From Marinomonas transparens (GTDB taxonomy: Bacteria; Pseudomonadota; Gammaproteobacteria; Pseudomonadales; Marinomonadaceae), in the NCBI RefSeq assembly GCF_016463975.1, contig NZ_JAEMNX010000001.1:310001-374000 (forward strand): a stretch of 64,000 nucleotides of DNA. Reading direction: 5' to 3'. The translations under genes and the position numbers were made by a program. The notes under the pieces were generated by a model. The model saw nothing but the letters and a program-made list of their open reading frames with translations. It was not told the DNA's origin and did no database searches. Below, one piece after another: positions 16,931 to 26,623 of the stretch (position 1 is the stretch's first letter; each line of letters begins with the position of its first letter).

Positions 16931-18304
16931 ATGAAAATCATCATCATAGGCGCAGGCCAAGTAGGCGCAACACTGGCTGAGAATCTAGCAAGTGAGGACA
17001 ACGACATTACGGTTATCGATACCGATTTAACCCGCCTTAGAGAACTACAAGATCGGCTTGATATTCAAACGGTAGAAGGCAGCGGATCGCACCCAGACGT
17101 TTTAGATCAGGCTGGCTGTAATGATGCTGACATGCTGATTGCCGTAAGTAACCAAGATGAAACCAATATGGTAGCTTGTCAGGTTGCCTATACCCTGTTT
17201 AACACGCCAACAAAAATAGGCCGCGTTCGCTCAAGTGCTTATGCAAAATACCCACAGCTATTCTGTGACCAAGCACTGCCAATGGATGTTCGAATCAGTC
17301 CAGAGAAAGAAGTAACAAAACACCTAAGTCGATTGATTCGCTATCCGGGCGCATTACAGGTAATGGAATTTGCCGAAGGCCGAGTTCAACTAGTCGTTGT
17401 GAAAGCGGAAAAGGGTGGCCCTCTAATTGGCCAACCAATCAGCTTCTTGAAAGAACATATGCCGTCGATCACTACACGCATTGCAGCAATTTATCGAGAT
17501 GGACAATCCATTTCACCTAACGGCAACACTCACATCTATGCTAATGACGAAGTCTTTTTCCTAGCAGCTCAGCGTGATGTATTGGATGTAATGAGTGAGT
17601 TACGACCATTAGACACCCCATATCGACGCATTATCATTGCCGGCGGCGGTAACATAGGTGAACGTCTAGCACGTAGCTTAGAAAAGGAATATCGCGTAAA
17701 AATCATCGAGCGGAGTGTTGAGCGTTGTCGCTACCTTTCCGAGACGTTAGACAACACCATAGTGCTCAACGGTGACGCTTCTAAGCAAGAGCTTTTGCTC
17801 GAAGAAAATATTGAATCAACGGATGTATTCTGTGCCTTAACAAATAATGATGAAGCCAACATCATGTCGTCTATGCTGGCCAAGGTGCTAGGTGTACGAA
17901 CAGTAATGACCATCATCAACAATCCTGCCTATGTAGACATAGTGCAAGAGGGCATGATCGACATTGCCATCTCTCCTCAACAAACTACCATCAGTTCACT
18001 ACTAAGTTACATACGACGCGGAGATGTGGTGAACGTTCACTCTATGCGAAAAGGGGCCGCAGAGGCATTAGAAGCGATTGCTCACGGTGACCATCGTTCT
18101 TCCAAAGTAGTGGGACGAAGCATTGCAAACCTACACCTTCCTGAAGGGGCAACCATTGGTGCTATCGTCCGTGAAGACGATGTCATTATTGCAACTGGTG
18201 ATGTGGTCATTCAGGCTGAAGACCATGTCATTATCTTTGTCACTAACAAGAAGCAAATCCCAGCGGTGGAGCAAATGTTCCAAGTTGGCTTAACTTTCTT
18301 TTAA
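16931..18304 (+). CDS. trkA: Trk potassium uptake system, NAD-binding regulatory protein TrkA
   Basis: A 457-residue peripheral membrane protein that gates the TrkH potassium channel in response to nucleotides. It contains two tandem RCK units, each with a Rossmann nucleotide site: IIIGAGQVGATLAENL at the N-terminus and IIAGGGNIGERLARSLE near residue 235. Each is followed by a TrkA-C domain. Length matches E. coli TrkA. It is followed after 62 bases by trkH. The start has AAGGCAG upstream. Confidence 0.98.
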   Translation: MKIIIIGAGQVGATLAENLASEDNDITVIDTDLTRLRELQDRLDIQTVEGSGSHPDVLDQAGCNDADMLIAVSNQDETNMVACQVAYTLFNTPTKIGRVRSSAYAKYPQLFCDQALPMDVRISPEKEVTKHLSRLIRYPGALQVMEFAEGRVQLVVVKAEKGGPLIGQPISFLKEHMPSITTRIAAIYRDGQSISPNGNTHIYANDEVFFLAAQRDVLDVMSELRPLDTPYRRIIIAGGGNIGERLARSLEKEYRVKIIERSVERCRYLSETLDNTIVLNGDASKQELLLEENIESTDVFCALTNNDEANIMSSMLAKVLGVRTVMTIINNPAYVDIVQEGMIDIAISPQQTTISSLLSYIRRGDVVNVHSMRKGAAEALEAIAHGDHRSSKVVGRSIANLHLPEGATIGAIVREDDVIIATGDVVIQAEDHVIIFVTNKKQIPAVEQMFQVGLTFF

Positions 18305-18366
18305 GATCTTTATATAAACAGAGGCGCCTGAGTAATAATCTCCTTCTCAGGCTCTAGGAAACTAAC

Positions 18367-19815
18367 ATGCATTTTAGCGTTATTTTACGTGTCATTGGCT
18401 TATTGGTGATGGTGTTCAGTGTCTCGCTGATTCCGCCAATCATCGTTTCCCTTATCTATTCTGACGGCGTACTAGATGCGTTTTTATATGCATTTGGCAT
18501 CAACTTATTAGGTGGTTTTTTCCTCTGGTTTCCTGTTCGTAAAGAGCGAGGTGAACTAAAAATACGCGATGGCTTCTTGGTCACTGTTTTATTCTGGACG
18601 GTATTGGGCTTGTTCGGTTCCGTTCCTTTCTTCCTTGCCGAAACACCAGAACTCACCTTTACTGATGCCTTATTTGAATCTATCTCAGGCTTGACGACAA
18701 CTGGGGCGACCATACTTACAGGCATTGATGCTCTTCCCAAATCCATTCTATTTTATCGCCAGCTACTCTCTTGGTTAGGTGGTATGGGAATTATCGTTTT
18801 GGCCGTCGCCATCATGCCAATCTTAGGTATCGGTGGTATGCAGTTATATCGCGCCGAAACACCGGGCCCAGTAAAAGACACCAAACTAACACCACGAATT
18901 GCAGAAACAGCAAAGGCGCTTTGGTATATCTACGCCACCTTAACGACCATCTGTGCACTAGGCTATTGGGTTGCTGGCATGAGTTTATTCGATGCCATCT
19001 GCCATAGCTTTTCGACAGTGGCGATTGGCGGTTTCTCAACCCATGACGAAAGTATTGGTTACTTCAACAGTGTCGCCATAGAAATGATATGTACTTTTTT
19101 CATGATTGTGTCCGCTTTTAACTTCGCCCTACATTTCTATGCATGGCGCCATAAAAGCGTTTGGCATTATTTTAAAGACCCAGAAGCTCGTTTCTTCCTA
19201 TTTATTTTATCTTGTACTGTCATCCTTTCCACCTTGGTTTTGGCCATGACATCAACTTACGACTGGAGTACATCGGTACGATACGCCGTGTTTGAAAGTG
19301 TCTCCATTGCCACAACCTCTGGCTTCGGAACGTCAGACTTTTCTAGTTGGCCGAACTTTCTGCCGTTCTTATTAATCGTGACGTCTTTTGCTGGCGGCTG
19401 TGCCAGTTCAACAGGTGGCGGGATGAAGGTCATACGAATTCTATTGATCCTCAAGCAAGGTATGCGAGAAATTCAGCGCCTGATTCACCCTAATGCAGTC
19501 ATTCCCGTTAAGGTCGGTGGAAAGGCAATCCACGAGCGGGTCATCTCGGCGGTTTGGGGGTTTTTCTCAGCTTATTTATTAGTATATGTCATATTAATGA
19601 TTGGCCTAATGGCGACAGGGTTAGATCAAGTCACGGCTTGGTCTGCCGTAGCCGCTACATTGAATAACTTAGGACCGGGTTTAGGAGAGGTCTCTGCCAG
19701 CTTTACCAGTGTCAGCGATCCCGCAAAATGGATGCTGTGTTTTTCTATGTTACTAGGCCGTCTAGAAGTCTTCACCTTACTAGTATTGTTTACTCCTATG
19801 TTCTGGCAAAGGTAA
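18367..19815 (+). CDS. trkH: Trk potassium uptake channel protein TrkH
   Basis: A 482-residue inner-membrane potassium channel with four repeated membrane-pore-membrane units. Selectivity-filter segments are recognisable: [11 protein letters not shown] near residue 105, [13 protein letters not shown] near 220, [11 protein letters not shown] near 318 and LNNLGPGLG near 435. A glycine in each filter is conserved. It forms a transport unit with TrkA encoded just upstream. Its end is 11 bases before the ybaK start, so the three genes may be one transcript. Confidence 0.97.
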   Translation: MHFSVILRVIGLLVMVFSVSLIPPIIVSLIYSDGVLDAFLYAFGINLLGGFFLWFPVRKERGELKIRDGFLVTVLFWTVLGLFGSVPFFLAETPELTFTDALFESISGLTTTGATILTGIDALPKSILFYRQLLSWLGGMGIIVLAVAIMPILGIGGMQLYRAETPGPVKDTKLTPRIAETAKALWYIYATLTTICALGYWVAGMSLFDAICHSFSTVAIGGFSTHDESIGYFNSVAIEMICTFFMIVSAFNFALHFYAWRHKSVWHYFKDPEARFFLFILSCTVILSTLVLAMTSTYDWSTSVRYAVFESVSIATTSGFGTSDFSSWPNFLPFLLIVTSFAGGCASSTGGGMKVIRILLILKQGMREIQRLIHPNAVIPVKVGGKAIHERVISAVWGFFSAYLLVYVILMIGLMATGLDQVTAWSAVAATLNNLGPGLGEVSASFTSVSDPAKWMLCFSMLLGRLEVFTLLVLFTPMFWQR

Positions 19816-19826
19816 ATAAAACAACA

Positions 19827-20300
19827 ATGACACCTGCGATTAACCTGCTTAAAAAGAAAAAGATCGAGTTCACTATCCATCAATACGAACACGACCCACA
19901 CTGTACAAACTTTGGCGAAGAGGCCGCGCAAAAGCTCGGCCTTGATGCCACCAGTGTATTTAAAACCTTATTGGTTAGTGATGATAAAAACTTCTTTGTC
20001 GCTATTGTTCCAGTAACAGGTACATTAAATTTAAAGCAGGCAGCGAACGCTTTTGGTGTAAAAAAACTTCGTATGGCAGAACCGAAAGAAGCCGAAAGGT
20101 TAACTGGCTATCTAGTGGGTGGTATTAGTCCCGTTGGACAAAAGAAAAGCTTAGTTACTTGTATCGATGCAAGTGCTCAATCTCAACAAAAAATCTATGT
20201 CAGCGGCGGAAAAAGAGGATTAGATATCGGCCTTGCGCCTAATGATCTAAGCCTTGTTTGCCGTAACGCCGCTTTTGCTCCAATAGGTGAAAGTAAATAG
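19827..20300 (+). CDS. ybaK: Cys-tRNA(Pro)/Cys-tRNA(Cys) deacylase YbaK
   Basis: A 157-residue editing protein that hydrolyses cysteine mischarged on tRNA(Pro). It has the YbaK/ProX fold pattern: an N-terminal helix with [18 protein letters not shown], then ALGLDATS-like text ([14 protein letters not shown]), the conserved lysine in this segment, and [14 protein letters not shown] near residue 95. Length equals E. coli YbaK. The frame is open further upstream inside trkH, but the ATG at 19827 gives the family N-terminus. No strong ribosome binding site, consistent with coupling to trkH. Confidence 0.93.
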   Translation: MTPAINLLKKKKIEFTIHQYEHDPHCTNFGEEAAQKLGLDATSVFKTLLVSDDKNFFVAIVPVTGTLNLKQAANAFGVKKLRMAEPKEAERLTGYLVGGISPVGQKKSLVTCIDASAQSQQKIYVSGGKRGLDIGLAPNDLSLVCRNAAFAPIGESK

Positions 20301-20371
20301 TTAGAAGTAAAGAATAACCTCAATACATAATCACTGTCTTTATCCCTTAAAAATTTCAAAAGAGAAACATC

Positions 20372-20929
20372 ATGGCGCAAATCAAACCCATCATTTTATT
20401 AGATCGAGACGGTGTCATTAACCAAGATTCGGACGCCTATGTAAAATCCGTTGATGAATGGCTGCCTATTCCGGGCAGTATTAAGTCCATTGCGGCTTTA
20501 TCTAAAGCAGGTTTTCAGATTTTCATCGTTACCAACCAATCAGGAATTGCTCGTGGTTACTATGATGAAAACACGCTCCAAGCCATGCACGATAAAATGA
20601 ACTTGCTTGTAAAAGAAGAAGGCGGTTCTATTGCTGGCATTCAATATTGTCCACATGGACCTGATGACGACTGCACTTGTCGCAAACCAAAAAGCGGCAT
20701 GATTGAAAACATTGAAGCGCAACTGGATTTATCGTTCGAGGACTACCCAGCTATTATGGTCGGAGACTCTCTGAGAGACCTTCAGGCAGGAAAAGCCAGA
20801 GGTTGTTCACCTGTATTAGTATTAACAGGGAAAGGTCGTGAAACTCAATACAAGAAGATTGATTTCCACTTTGAGGTTTACACAGACCTTGCTGCCTTCA
20901 CCATTGCGACATTGCAAAAGTACTCATAA
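20372..20929 (+). CDS. gmhB: D-glycero-beta-D-manno-heptose-1,7-bisphosphate 7-phosphatase
   Basis: A 185-residue HAD-superfamily phosphatase in the ADP-heptose pathway for lipopolysaccharide core synthesis. Motif I LLDRDGVIN carries the nucleophile and acid aspartates at the N-terminus. Motif II is IVTNQSG, and MVGDSLRDLQAG is the C-terminal metal-binding motif. The zinc-binding loop CPHGPDDDCTCRKPKSG, with three cysteines and a histidine, is typical of GmhB. The gene marks the left border of the iron-uptake block; in Pseudomonas it lies near gyrB. Confidence 0.96.
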   Translation: MAQIKPIILLDRDGVINQDSDAYVKSVDEWLPIPGSIKSIAALSKAGFQIFIVTNQSGIARGYYDENTLQAMHDKMNLLVKEEGGSIAGIQYCPHGPDDDCTCRKPKSGMIENIEAQLDLSFEDYPAIMVGDSLRDLQAGKARGCSPVLVLTGKGRETQYKKIDFHFEVYTDLAAFTIATLQKYS

Positions 20930-21031
20930 CCCAATATGCATAGATCAAAAAGTAGGTAAGTATTCACATACTTTGTGTATCTTTATAGAAATTAATTCAT
21001 TTGAATTTCAAAAAATACAAACAAACATAGA

Positions 21032-21056
21032 ATAATCATTTGAAATAAATGATAAT
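21032..21056. promoter_or_regulatory. Inverted repeat upstream of the AraC/Rob-like regulator, possible Fur or self-binding site
   Basis: ATCATTT (21035-21041) and AAATGAT (21047-21053) form a perfect dyad around GAAAT, and symmetry extends to ten bases per arm with one mismatch. It contains ATAAT-like hexamers, as Fur sites do, but agreement with the 19-base Fur box is only moderate. It lies about 35 bases before the regulator start. Confidence 0.45.
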
Positions 21057-21088
21057 CGGTCTCATTTGATGATGATTGGTTATTCACC

Positions 21089-21982
21089 ATGACAAAAACA
21101 GCCCGACTCACTCGCATCGAAAAAGTACTCGACTACATTCATGAACATCTGGATGAAGCGATTCATGTGGCCGAATTAGCCGAAAAAAGCTGCTGGTCAC
21201 GTTGGCAATTTCAGCGGGTCTTTGGCGATGCAACAGGACTCACCGTAGCGCAATACGTTAGGGAACTACGGCTTAGTAAAGCGGCCGAATTATTGCTACA
21301 AAATGAAAGTCGTCATCTGGATATCGCATTAGAATGCGGTTTTGAATCAGAGATCAGCTTCAGCCGTGCTTTTAGACAAATGTTTCAATGCTCTCCACGA
21401 GAATATCGCCAACGAGGCAAACGTATCGGCCTTAGAACACCGCTACAATACTGCACGCCAAAACGCAGCACATGGAAAATACCAAAAGCATTCACTCAAA
21501 TTCGTATCGAAAATCGACCTGCTTTTCGTATCCATGGGTTATCAAATTGGATATACGGCCCTTTCTCGAAATCTCCTAACTTTGTAGAACGCGTTCCAGA
21601 AGTCTGGAACAACCTTGAAAAAGACACAAAAATCGATGCCACTAAACAAAACCCTATTGGGGTAATTGATACGCGAGAAAAAGTAGAAGACCCAGAACAG
21701 CTTATCTATTGGGCCGGTTATCAAACCGATCCGCAGTCACAAAGGAACAACCCAATAAAGTTAGAAACATTAGACGTCCCCGAACAAGAATATGCGGTGA
21801 TTCCTGTTCACGGTGAAGTCAGTGCTGTAGAAACGGCTGTCGATTGGTTTATTCATCATTGGTTGCCTGAGTCGGATTACTCAAGCGTATCTGGATTTGA
21901 ATTGGAGCTCTATTCACCCGAATACGACCCAATGTCCAGCAATAGCTATATGGAATTTTGGCTACCTATTAAGCCTCGTTAG
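21089..21982 (+). CDS. AraC-family regulator with C-terminal GyrI-like effector domain (Rob-like)
   Basis: A 297-residue regulator. Here the AraC helix-turn-helix pair is N-terminal (residues about 8-108: VAELAEKSCWSRWQFQRVF, then DIALECGFESEISFSRAFRQ). A GyrI-like effector-binding domain follows at about 130-297 (FRIHGLSNWIYGPFS, VIPVHGEVSAVE). This order matches Rob, not the siderophore regulators PchR or YbtA. It lies 92 bases upstream of a TonB receptor in the same direction and probably controls the uptake operon, perhaps by sensing the siderophore. That target is inferred from position. Confidence 0.9.
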   Translation: MTKTARLTRIEKVLDYIHEHLDEAIHVAELAEKSCWSRWQFQRVFGDATGLTVAQYVRELRLSKAAELLLQNESRHLDIALECGFESEISFSRAFRQMFQCSPREYRQRGKRIGLRTPLQYCTPKRSTWKIPKAFTQIRIENRPAFRIHGLSNWIYGPFSKSPNFVERVPEVWNNLEKDTKIDATKQNPIGVIDTREKVEDPEQLIYWAGYQTDPQSQRNNPIKLETLDVPEQEYAVIPVHGEVSAVETAVDWFIHHWLPESDYSSVSGFELELYSPEYDPMSSNSYMEFWLPIKPR

Positions 21983-22025
21983 TACAGATGCACCAAAAGG
22001 TTAAGTTTTCATTTTGTTACAAAAG

Positions 22026-22044
22026 CATAATGAGAGTCATTATC
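22026..22044. promoter_or_regulatory. Fur box in front of the first siderophore receptor
   Basis: CATAATGAGAGTCATTATC matches the Fur consensus GATAATGATAATCATTATC at 16 of 19 positions. It lies 31 bases before the receptor ATG, consistent with iron-dependent repression of the whole receptor-fhu operon. Confidence 0.8.
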
Positions 22045-22074
22045 AATAACTCATTGTATGCTCTTGGAGATAAA

Positions 22075-24192
22075 ATGAAACTGTCCGTGAAATATCACCC
22101 TGCTATGCTGTCTGTCGCTATTGCGGCGGCATCCGCTCAATCCATCGCAGCATCAGAGACAAATAATGTCCTTGATACCTTAGAAGTCCAAGGACAGACT
22201 TATCGTAATACAGCCACAAAGACGTTACTCGATCCAGAGGAAACACCCCAGGGAATTTCAATCAGCACTAAAGAAGAACTTGAAGAAAAAGGCGTAGAAA
22301 GTATCGCTGAAGCCGTACGCTATACTTCAGGCATAAATACCGAACTTCGAGGTGGTGCGGTCAGTCGTTTAGACTTTTTTAGCATTCGAGGATTTAAAAA
22401 TGATCAGAATTATTACGATGGTTTGCAGCTAATCTTTAACGATTGGAATTTACAGCCACAAATTGATGTTTCTGCCCTTGAACAAGTTGAAGTATTTAAA
22501 GGACCAACTTCTACGTTATACGGATCAATTGCACCTGGCGGAATGGTAAACCTCATCAGCAAAGCGCCTCAGCAAGCAGATAAACACAGTGTAGAATTGT
22601 CCTTAGGTAGTGATAACAAACAACAAGCCCAATTTGATAGCACTGGTGCATTATCAGACACAATGAACTACCGAGTTGTTGGATTAGTTCGTAAAAAAGA
22701 TGGGCAAGCCGTCACTTCAAAAGAAGAGCGAGTCATGATTGCGCCGTCTGTTGATTGGAAAATCAGTGAAAATACATTGCTGAACCTAAACATGTATTAC
22801 CAAAAAGATCCAAGTATGGGCATCTATAGCTCTTTACCTTCAAAAGGAACGGTCTTTAAAAGCATTAATGGTTACCTAAATAAAGATACCTATGCAGGTG
22901 ATGAAAACTGGGAAACATTTGATAAAGAAGTACTTCTATTAGGTTATAAATTAGACCATACAATAAACGATACATGGAACTTCTTACAAAATGCCCGTGT
23001 CATGGATGCGACCGCATATCAAGAAAATACCTATTCATCTAGTTTAGCAAGTGATGAAAGAACCTTGTCTCGTAGGGCTTACCTTACTGACGAAGCTAGC
23101 AAGAGCATCACTGTAGATAACCAATTTTCAGGCATATTCGATACAGGTGATATAGAACACAACATATTAGTCGGTTTGGATTACCTAAAACTGACATCGG
23201 ACATCAAATACGAAGATGCTATTGCGCCTACTATTGACCTCTATAACCCTAACCACAGCCAGATAATTCGAAGCAATCTAGACTTTGCTGCATCAGGCTA
23301 TACAAGTGACTTCACAATAGAAAAGCAACAGACAGGACTTTATCTCCAAGATCAAATGCGCCTAAATCAATGGGTATTCATTGCTGGTGGACGCTATGAT
23401 GTATACAAATCGACAGAAACAGGTATCAAATATGGCGCTCAAACAGACACAAAAATCGATCAAAAACAATTTACGGGACGTATCGGAACACTCTACGAAC
23501 TAGATAATGGTTTCTCTCCATTCATTAGCTATGCACAAAGCTTTGAACCAGTTTCAGGTAGTGACCGTAATGGCGACCCCTACGACACCTCAACAGCGAA
23601 TCAATGGGAAGTCGGCGTAAAGTATGACAGAGGCAATACAACAGCAAGCCTCACAAGCTACCAAATAATAAAAGAAGATGTATTAACTCGTGACCCGAAT
23701 GGATCAGCTTACGACAAGATACAGGTGGGCGAAATTCGCTCTCGTGGACTTGAATTGGAAATACAAAAAAGCATCAGCCAAGAATTAACATTAAATGCCG
23801 CTTATACCTATCAAGATGTAGAAGTAACGAAAGACAACAGTGGTATTCAAGGTAAAACACCTATCTGGGTGCCAGACCAGCAACTATCAACTTGGCTACA
23901 TTATGCCCCCACACAAAGCAAGCTATCAGGAACCTCTTTTGGAGCCGGACTACGCTATATAGGTGAAATGGAGCTAAACGCTGCTAACACGGGGGCCGTA
24001 CCATCTGCCACCCTTGTCGATTTGTCGATCGGCTATGACTTGGCTCAATTGTCACCACAATGGCAGGGAGCAAGCTTACAGTTAGCCGTTTCCAATGCTT
24101 TAGATGAAACCTATTACAGTTGTTATGACGAATCGAATTGCTGGTTTGGCGCAGACAGATCTTTCGAAATAAGCGGACGCTATGAATTTTAA
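22075..24192 (+). CDS. TonB-dependent siderophore receptor (FhuA/hydroxamate type)
   Basis: A 705-residue outer-membrane receptor that imports a ferric siderophore with energy from TonB. A signal peptide ends near residue 27 (IAASAQ... SIAA). A probable TonB box follows (DTLEVQGQ). The plug domain is at about 50-165 (EETPQGISISTKEELEEKG, then IDVSALEQVEVFKGPTSTLYG). The beta-barrel ends in Phe (SGRYEF). The frame is open to 21988, but the Fur box lies in that stretch and the ATG at 22075 has GGAG before it. The ligand is predicted to be a hydroxamate because of the downstream FhuBCD-like genes; receptor sequence alone does not settle it. Confidence 0.93.
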   Translation: MKLSVKYHPAMLSVAIAAASAQSIAASETNNVLDTLEVQGQTYRNTATKTLLDPEETPQGISISTKEELEEKGVESIAEAVRYTSGINTELRGGAVSRLDFFSIRGFKNDQNYYDGLQLIFNDWNLQPQIDVSALEQVEVFKGPTSTLYGSIAPGGMVNLISKAPQQADKHSVELSLGSDNKQQAQFDSTGALSDTMNYRVVGLVRKKDGQAVTSKEERVMIAPSVDWKISENTLLNLNMYYQKDPSMGIYSSLPSKGTVFKSINGYLNKDTYAGDENWETFDKEVLLLGYKLDHTINDTWNFLQNARVMDATAYQENTYSSSLASDERTLSRRAYLTDEASKSITVDNQFSGIFDTGDIEHNILVGLDYLKLTSDIKYEDAIAPTIDLYNPNHSQIIRSNLDFAASGYTSDFTIEKQQTGLYLQDQMRLNQWVFIAGGRYDVYKSTETGIKYGAQTDTKIDQKQFTGRIGTLYELDNGFSPFISYAQSFEPVSGSDRNGDPYDTSTANQWEVGVKYDRGNTTASLTSYQIIKEDVLTRDPNGSAYDKIQVGEIRSRGLELEIQKSISQELTLNAAYTYQDVEVTKDNSGIQGKTPIWVPDQQLSTWLHYAPTQSKLSGTSFGAGLRYIGEMELNAANTGAVPSATLVDLSIGYDLAQLSPQWQGASLQLAVSNALDETYYSCYDESNCWFGADRSFEISGRYEF

Positions 24193-24210
24193 AGGAAACC
24201 CATAAATACG

Positions 24211-24939
24211 ATGGAAGAACCTTTACACCATCTTTTCTCAGAGAGCGAACAGTATCTAGCACTGTTACAAGGAAGTGAGCTAGATACTGATTTAGAAGAA
24301 AGTAGTCAGCTTTTATCAGCGGCTTGTGCTGAACCTTTCTTAGCAAGTTTGCATCTCGAACTGAATAAGGCTCACCCGGAAGCGGGTGCGCCTTATTGGC
24401 GTGTAAGGTCTTGGGGACTAAGTTGCTGGCAGCCGATATATTTGGCACTAATTTGTGTTTATCATCTGAAACTTGTTCCAGAAAATTTAGGCAAATTACA
24501 CCAAAAGCAGCAACAAGATTATGTCGCAGGATACGCTTTACCGGATGGAAAATGGCTTTCAGGCAACCATGAAGCATTAGTTCAACAAACCGCAGAACGA
24601 CTCAAAATCTTATTTGACGCCTTACAAACCGCTCACCTAAAGCAATTTGGTGGACGAGAAGCCCTATATCAAGGCTTATTAGCCGATCAAATAATGATGG
24701 TAATGGTAGCTGCTGCGACGCCCCCTGCAACGCTTGCTGATATTCAAAAAGAATACCGTTTGTGGGCCAAACATTTGGATTTAACGACAGATCCATTAAA
24801 TCGACTCAATCAGGGTGCAGAGGAAATAACCTTTCTTCGTCGTAGTTGCTGCTTACACTTCCGTCGTAACGATGGCGAACTGTGTAACAACTGCCCCAGA
24901 GCGTTGAAAAGTAAAAAAGGTACTTCATGTTTGAATTAA
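24211..24939 (+). CDS. FhuF-like siderophore-iron reductase
   Basis: A 242-residue cytoplasmic protein. The C-terminus carries RRSCCLHFRRNDGELCNNC, the C-C-x10-C-x2-C pattern that binds a [2Fe-2S] cluster in FhuF. FhuF reduces ferric iron in imported hydroxamate siderophores so that it can be released. The rest of the protein is poorly conserved, as usual in this family. It lies 18 bases after the receptor and overlaps the ATPase gene by 13 bases. Confidence 0.88.
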   Translation: MEEPLHHLFSESEQYLALLQGSELDTDLEESSQLLSAACAEPFLASLHLELNKAHPEAGAPYWRVRSWGLSCWQPIYLALICVYHLKLVPENLGKLHQKQQQDYVAGYALPDGKWLSGNHEALVQQTAERLKILFDALQTAHLKQFGGREALYQGLLADQIMMVMVAAATPPATLADIQKEYRLWAKHLDLTTDPLNRLNQGAEEITFLRRSCCLHFRRNDGELCNNCPRALKSKKGTSCLN

Positions 24940-25694
24940 ACCAAGTGCTCGTCGAACGCAACAATCGAAAAATTCTCGACATTCCAAACTTACAGTTACC
25001 AAGCGATCAAGTCTGTGTAATTCTAGGTCACAACGGTTCAGGCAAAACCACGCTGATGCAATGCCTCGCTCGTCAACTTTCTCCTGACCAAGGTGAGATT
25101 ACTTTCAATGGCCAGTCATTAAGTCGCTTCTCACAACGCAAGCTGGCACAGAATATTGCCTTTTTACCTCAGAGCTTGCCGATATCCTCTGGACTCACAG
25201 TGCGTGAGCTCGTTCAACTGGGTCGCTTTCCTTGGCGGGGTACCTGGGGAAAGTTAAAAAGAGACGACCATACCATCATAGAGTCTGCAATAGAGCAGGT
25301 TGGAATAGATCAGTATGCGAATCAATTTGTCGAAGATTTATCAGGAGGAGAGCGGCAACGAGCATGGATTGCCATGTTATTAGCGCAAGAATCACCCGTT
25401 TTACTGCTTGATGAACCGACATCAGCGTTAGACATTGCCCATCAATACGAGTTAATGAGCTTACTGAAAAAGCTCAATCAAGAAACAGGACAAGGGATGG
25501 TCATTATTCTGCACGATATTAATCTTGCCGCACGCTACGCCGACTGCATTTTTGCCATGAAGCAAGGTCGCTGCTTTTTCCAAGGTTCCCCAGAAGCACT
25601 CATGCAGCCAGACCGATTAGAAGCGCTTTACGGCATCCCCATGTCGCTTATCCAACACCCAGACAACAGCAGCAAGGTGGCGCTTGTATGTTAG
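24927..25694 (+). CDS. fhuC: Iron-siderophore ABC transporter ATP-binding protein (FhuC-like)
   Basis: A 255-residue ABC ATPase that powers import across the inner membrane. Walker A GHNGSGKTT is at about residues 34-42, the signature LSGGERQRAW near 138, Walker B VLLLDEPTSALD near 158 and the switch histidine in ILHDINLAARYAD near 193. The LSG-AWIAMLLAQ region fits the FecE/FhuC group. It overlaps the FhuF-like gene and the binding-protein gene, so translation is probably coupled. Confidence 0.94.
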   Translation: MFELNQVLVERNNRKILDIPNLQLPSDQVCVILGHNGSGKTTLMQCLARQLSPDQGEITFNGQSLSRFSQRKLAQNIAFLPQSLPISSGLTVRELVQLGRFPWRGTWGKLKRDDHTIIESAIEQVGIDQYANQFVEDLSGGERQRAWIAMLLAQESPVLLLDEPTSALDIAHQYELMSLLKKLNQETGQGMVIILHDINLAARYADCIFAMKQGRCFFQGSPEALMQPDRLEALYGIPMSLIQHPDNSSKVALVC

Positions 25695-26623
25695 TACTTA
25701 CTTCAAAGAAAAAGAGAGATTTTAAAGCGATACTCTTCATCGCCTGCACTTGGGTAATGCAAGGGCACGCCGAGATTCGAATACAAGGCGATCTGGGTGA
25801 AAGCATTTTTTCAGAGCCACCAAAACGTGTAGCCGCGTTAAGTTGGGAACTGGCCGAAAATGTTATAGAGTTAGGGGTTTCACCTATCGCCGTCCCTGAA
25901 ATAACGCTTTATAAGGAATGGGTCAGTAAGCCATCCATTCCTGCCACCAGCCAAGATATTGGCAGTCGAGCAGAACCAAATTTCGAGAAGCTCGCACAGT
26001 TAAAGCCTGATGTCATCTTAATCACCACAACGTTAAAAGACATAAAGCCAAAATTAGAAAAAATCGCGCCAGTGATATTTTTTGATACCTACCGTGCCGA
26101 TCACAATAATGCCACCAAAGCCGATGAAGTGTTTCTAAGCATTGCGACCTTGCTAGATAGAAAGGCACAGGCCGAGGTCAAATTACAACAACGGGAAAGC
26201 ACTTATCAACGACTAAAAAACCAGCTTAATAAAGCCTTTCCAGATGGCTTACCAAAAGTCACCACCATGCGCTTCGCCAACACGACATCGGCTTATCTAT
26301 ACGTTGATAACTCTATGCCACAATATGCGTTAGAAGCGATCGGTATCGAGAACGCAATCTCATTGAAAAGTAGCCAATGGGGTATTATACAAAAGCGTCT
26401 AAAGTTCCTACGATCCATTAATCAGGGTACGGTGCTGTACTTCCAACCCTTTTATCAAGAAGACAAACTCAACAGATCACCTTTATGGCAAGCCATGCCG
26501 TTTGTTCAACAGGGCAAGGTCGCTTCCATTGAATCAACCTGGACATATGGTGGTGCTATGTCTCTGCAATACCTAGCTGAATCCATTACTGAGGCTTTAT
26601 TAAAAGTAACACGTACACAATGA
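25688..26623 (+). CDS. fhuD: Iron-siderophore periplasmic binding protein (FhuD-like)
   Basis: A 311-residue cluster A-II binding protein with two lobes joined by a long helix. The N-terminus is positively charged then hydrophobic (AILFIACTWVMQGHAE), a likely signal peptide ending near residue 28. The core begins with KRVAALSWELAENVIELGV, which is characteristic of FhuD, followed by the segment KLAQLKPDVILITT. It delivers the ferric siderophore to the permease encoded next. It overlaps fhuC by seven bases and the permease gene by four. Confidence 0.92.
   Translation: MLVLTSKKKRDFKAILFIACTWVMQGHAEIRIQGDLGESIFSEPPKRVAALSWELAENVIELGVSPIAVPEITLYKEWVSKPSIPATSQDIGSRAEPNFEKLAQLKPDVILITTTLKDIKPKLEKIAPVIFFDTYRADHNNATKADEVFLSIATLLDRKAQAEVKLQQRESTYQRLKNQLNKAFPDGLPKVTTMRFANTTSAYLYVDNSMPQYALEAIGIENAISLKSSQWGIIQKRLKFLRSINQGTVLYFQPFYQEDKLNRSPLWQAMPFVQQGKVASIESTWTYGGAMSLQYLAESITEALLKVTRTQ

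Noticed and set aside
24602-24796. Minus-strand frame inside the FhuF-like gene
   Set aside because: It lies within a well-supported gene with diagnostic cysteines and shows no coding features of its own.
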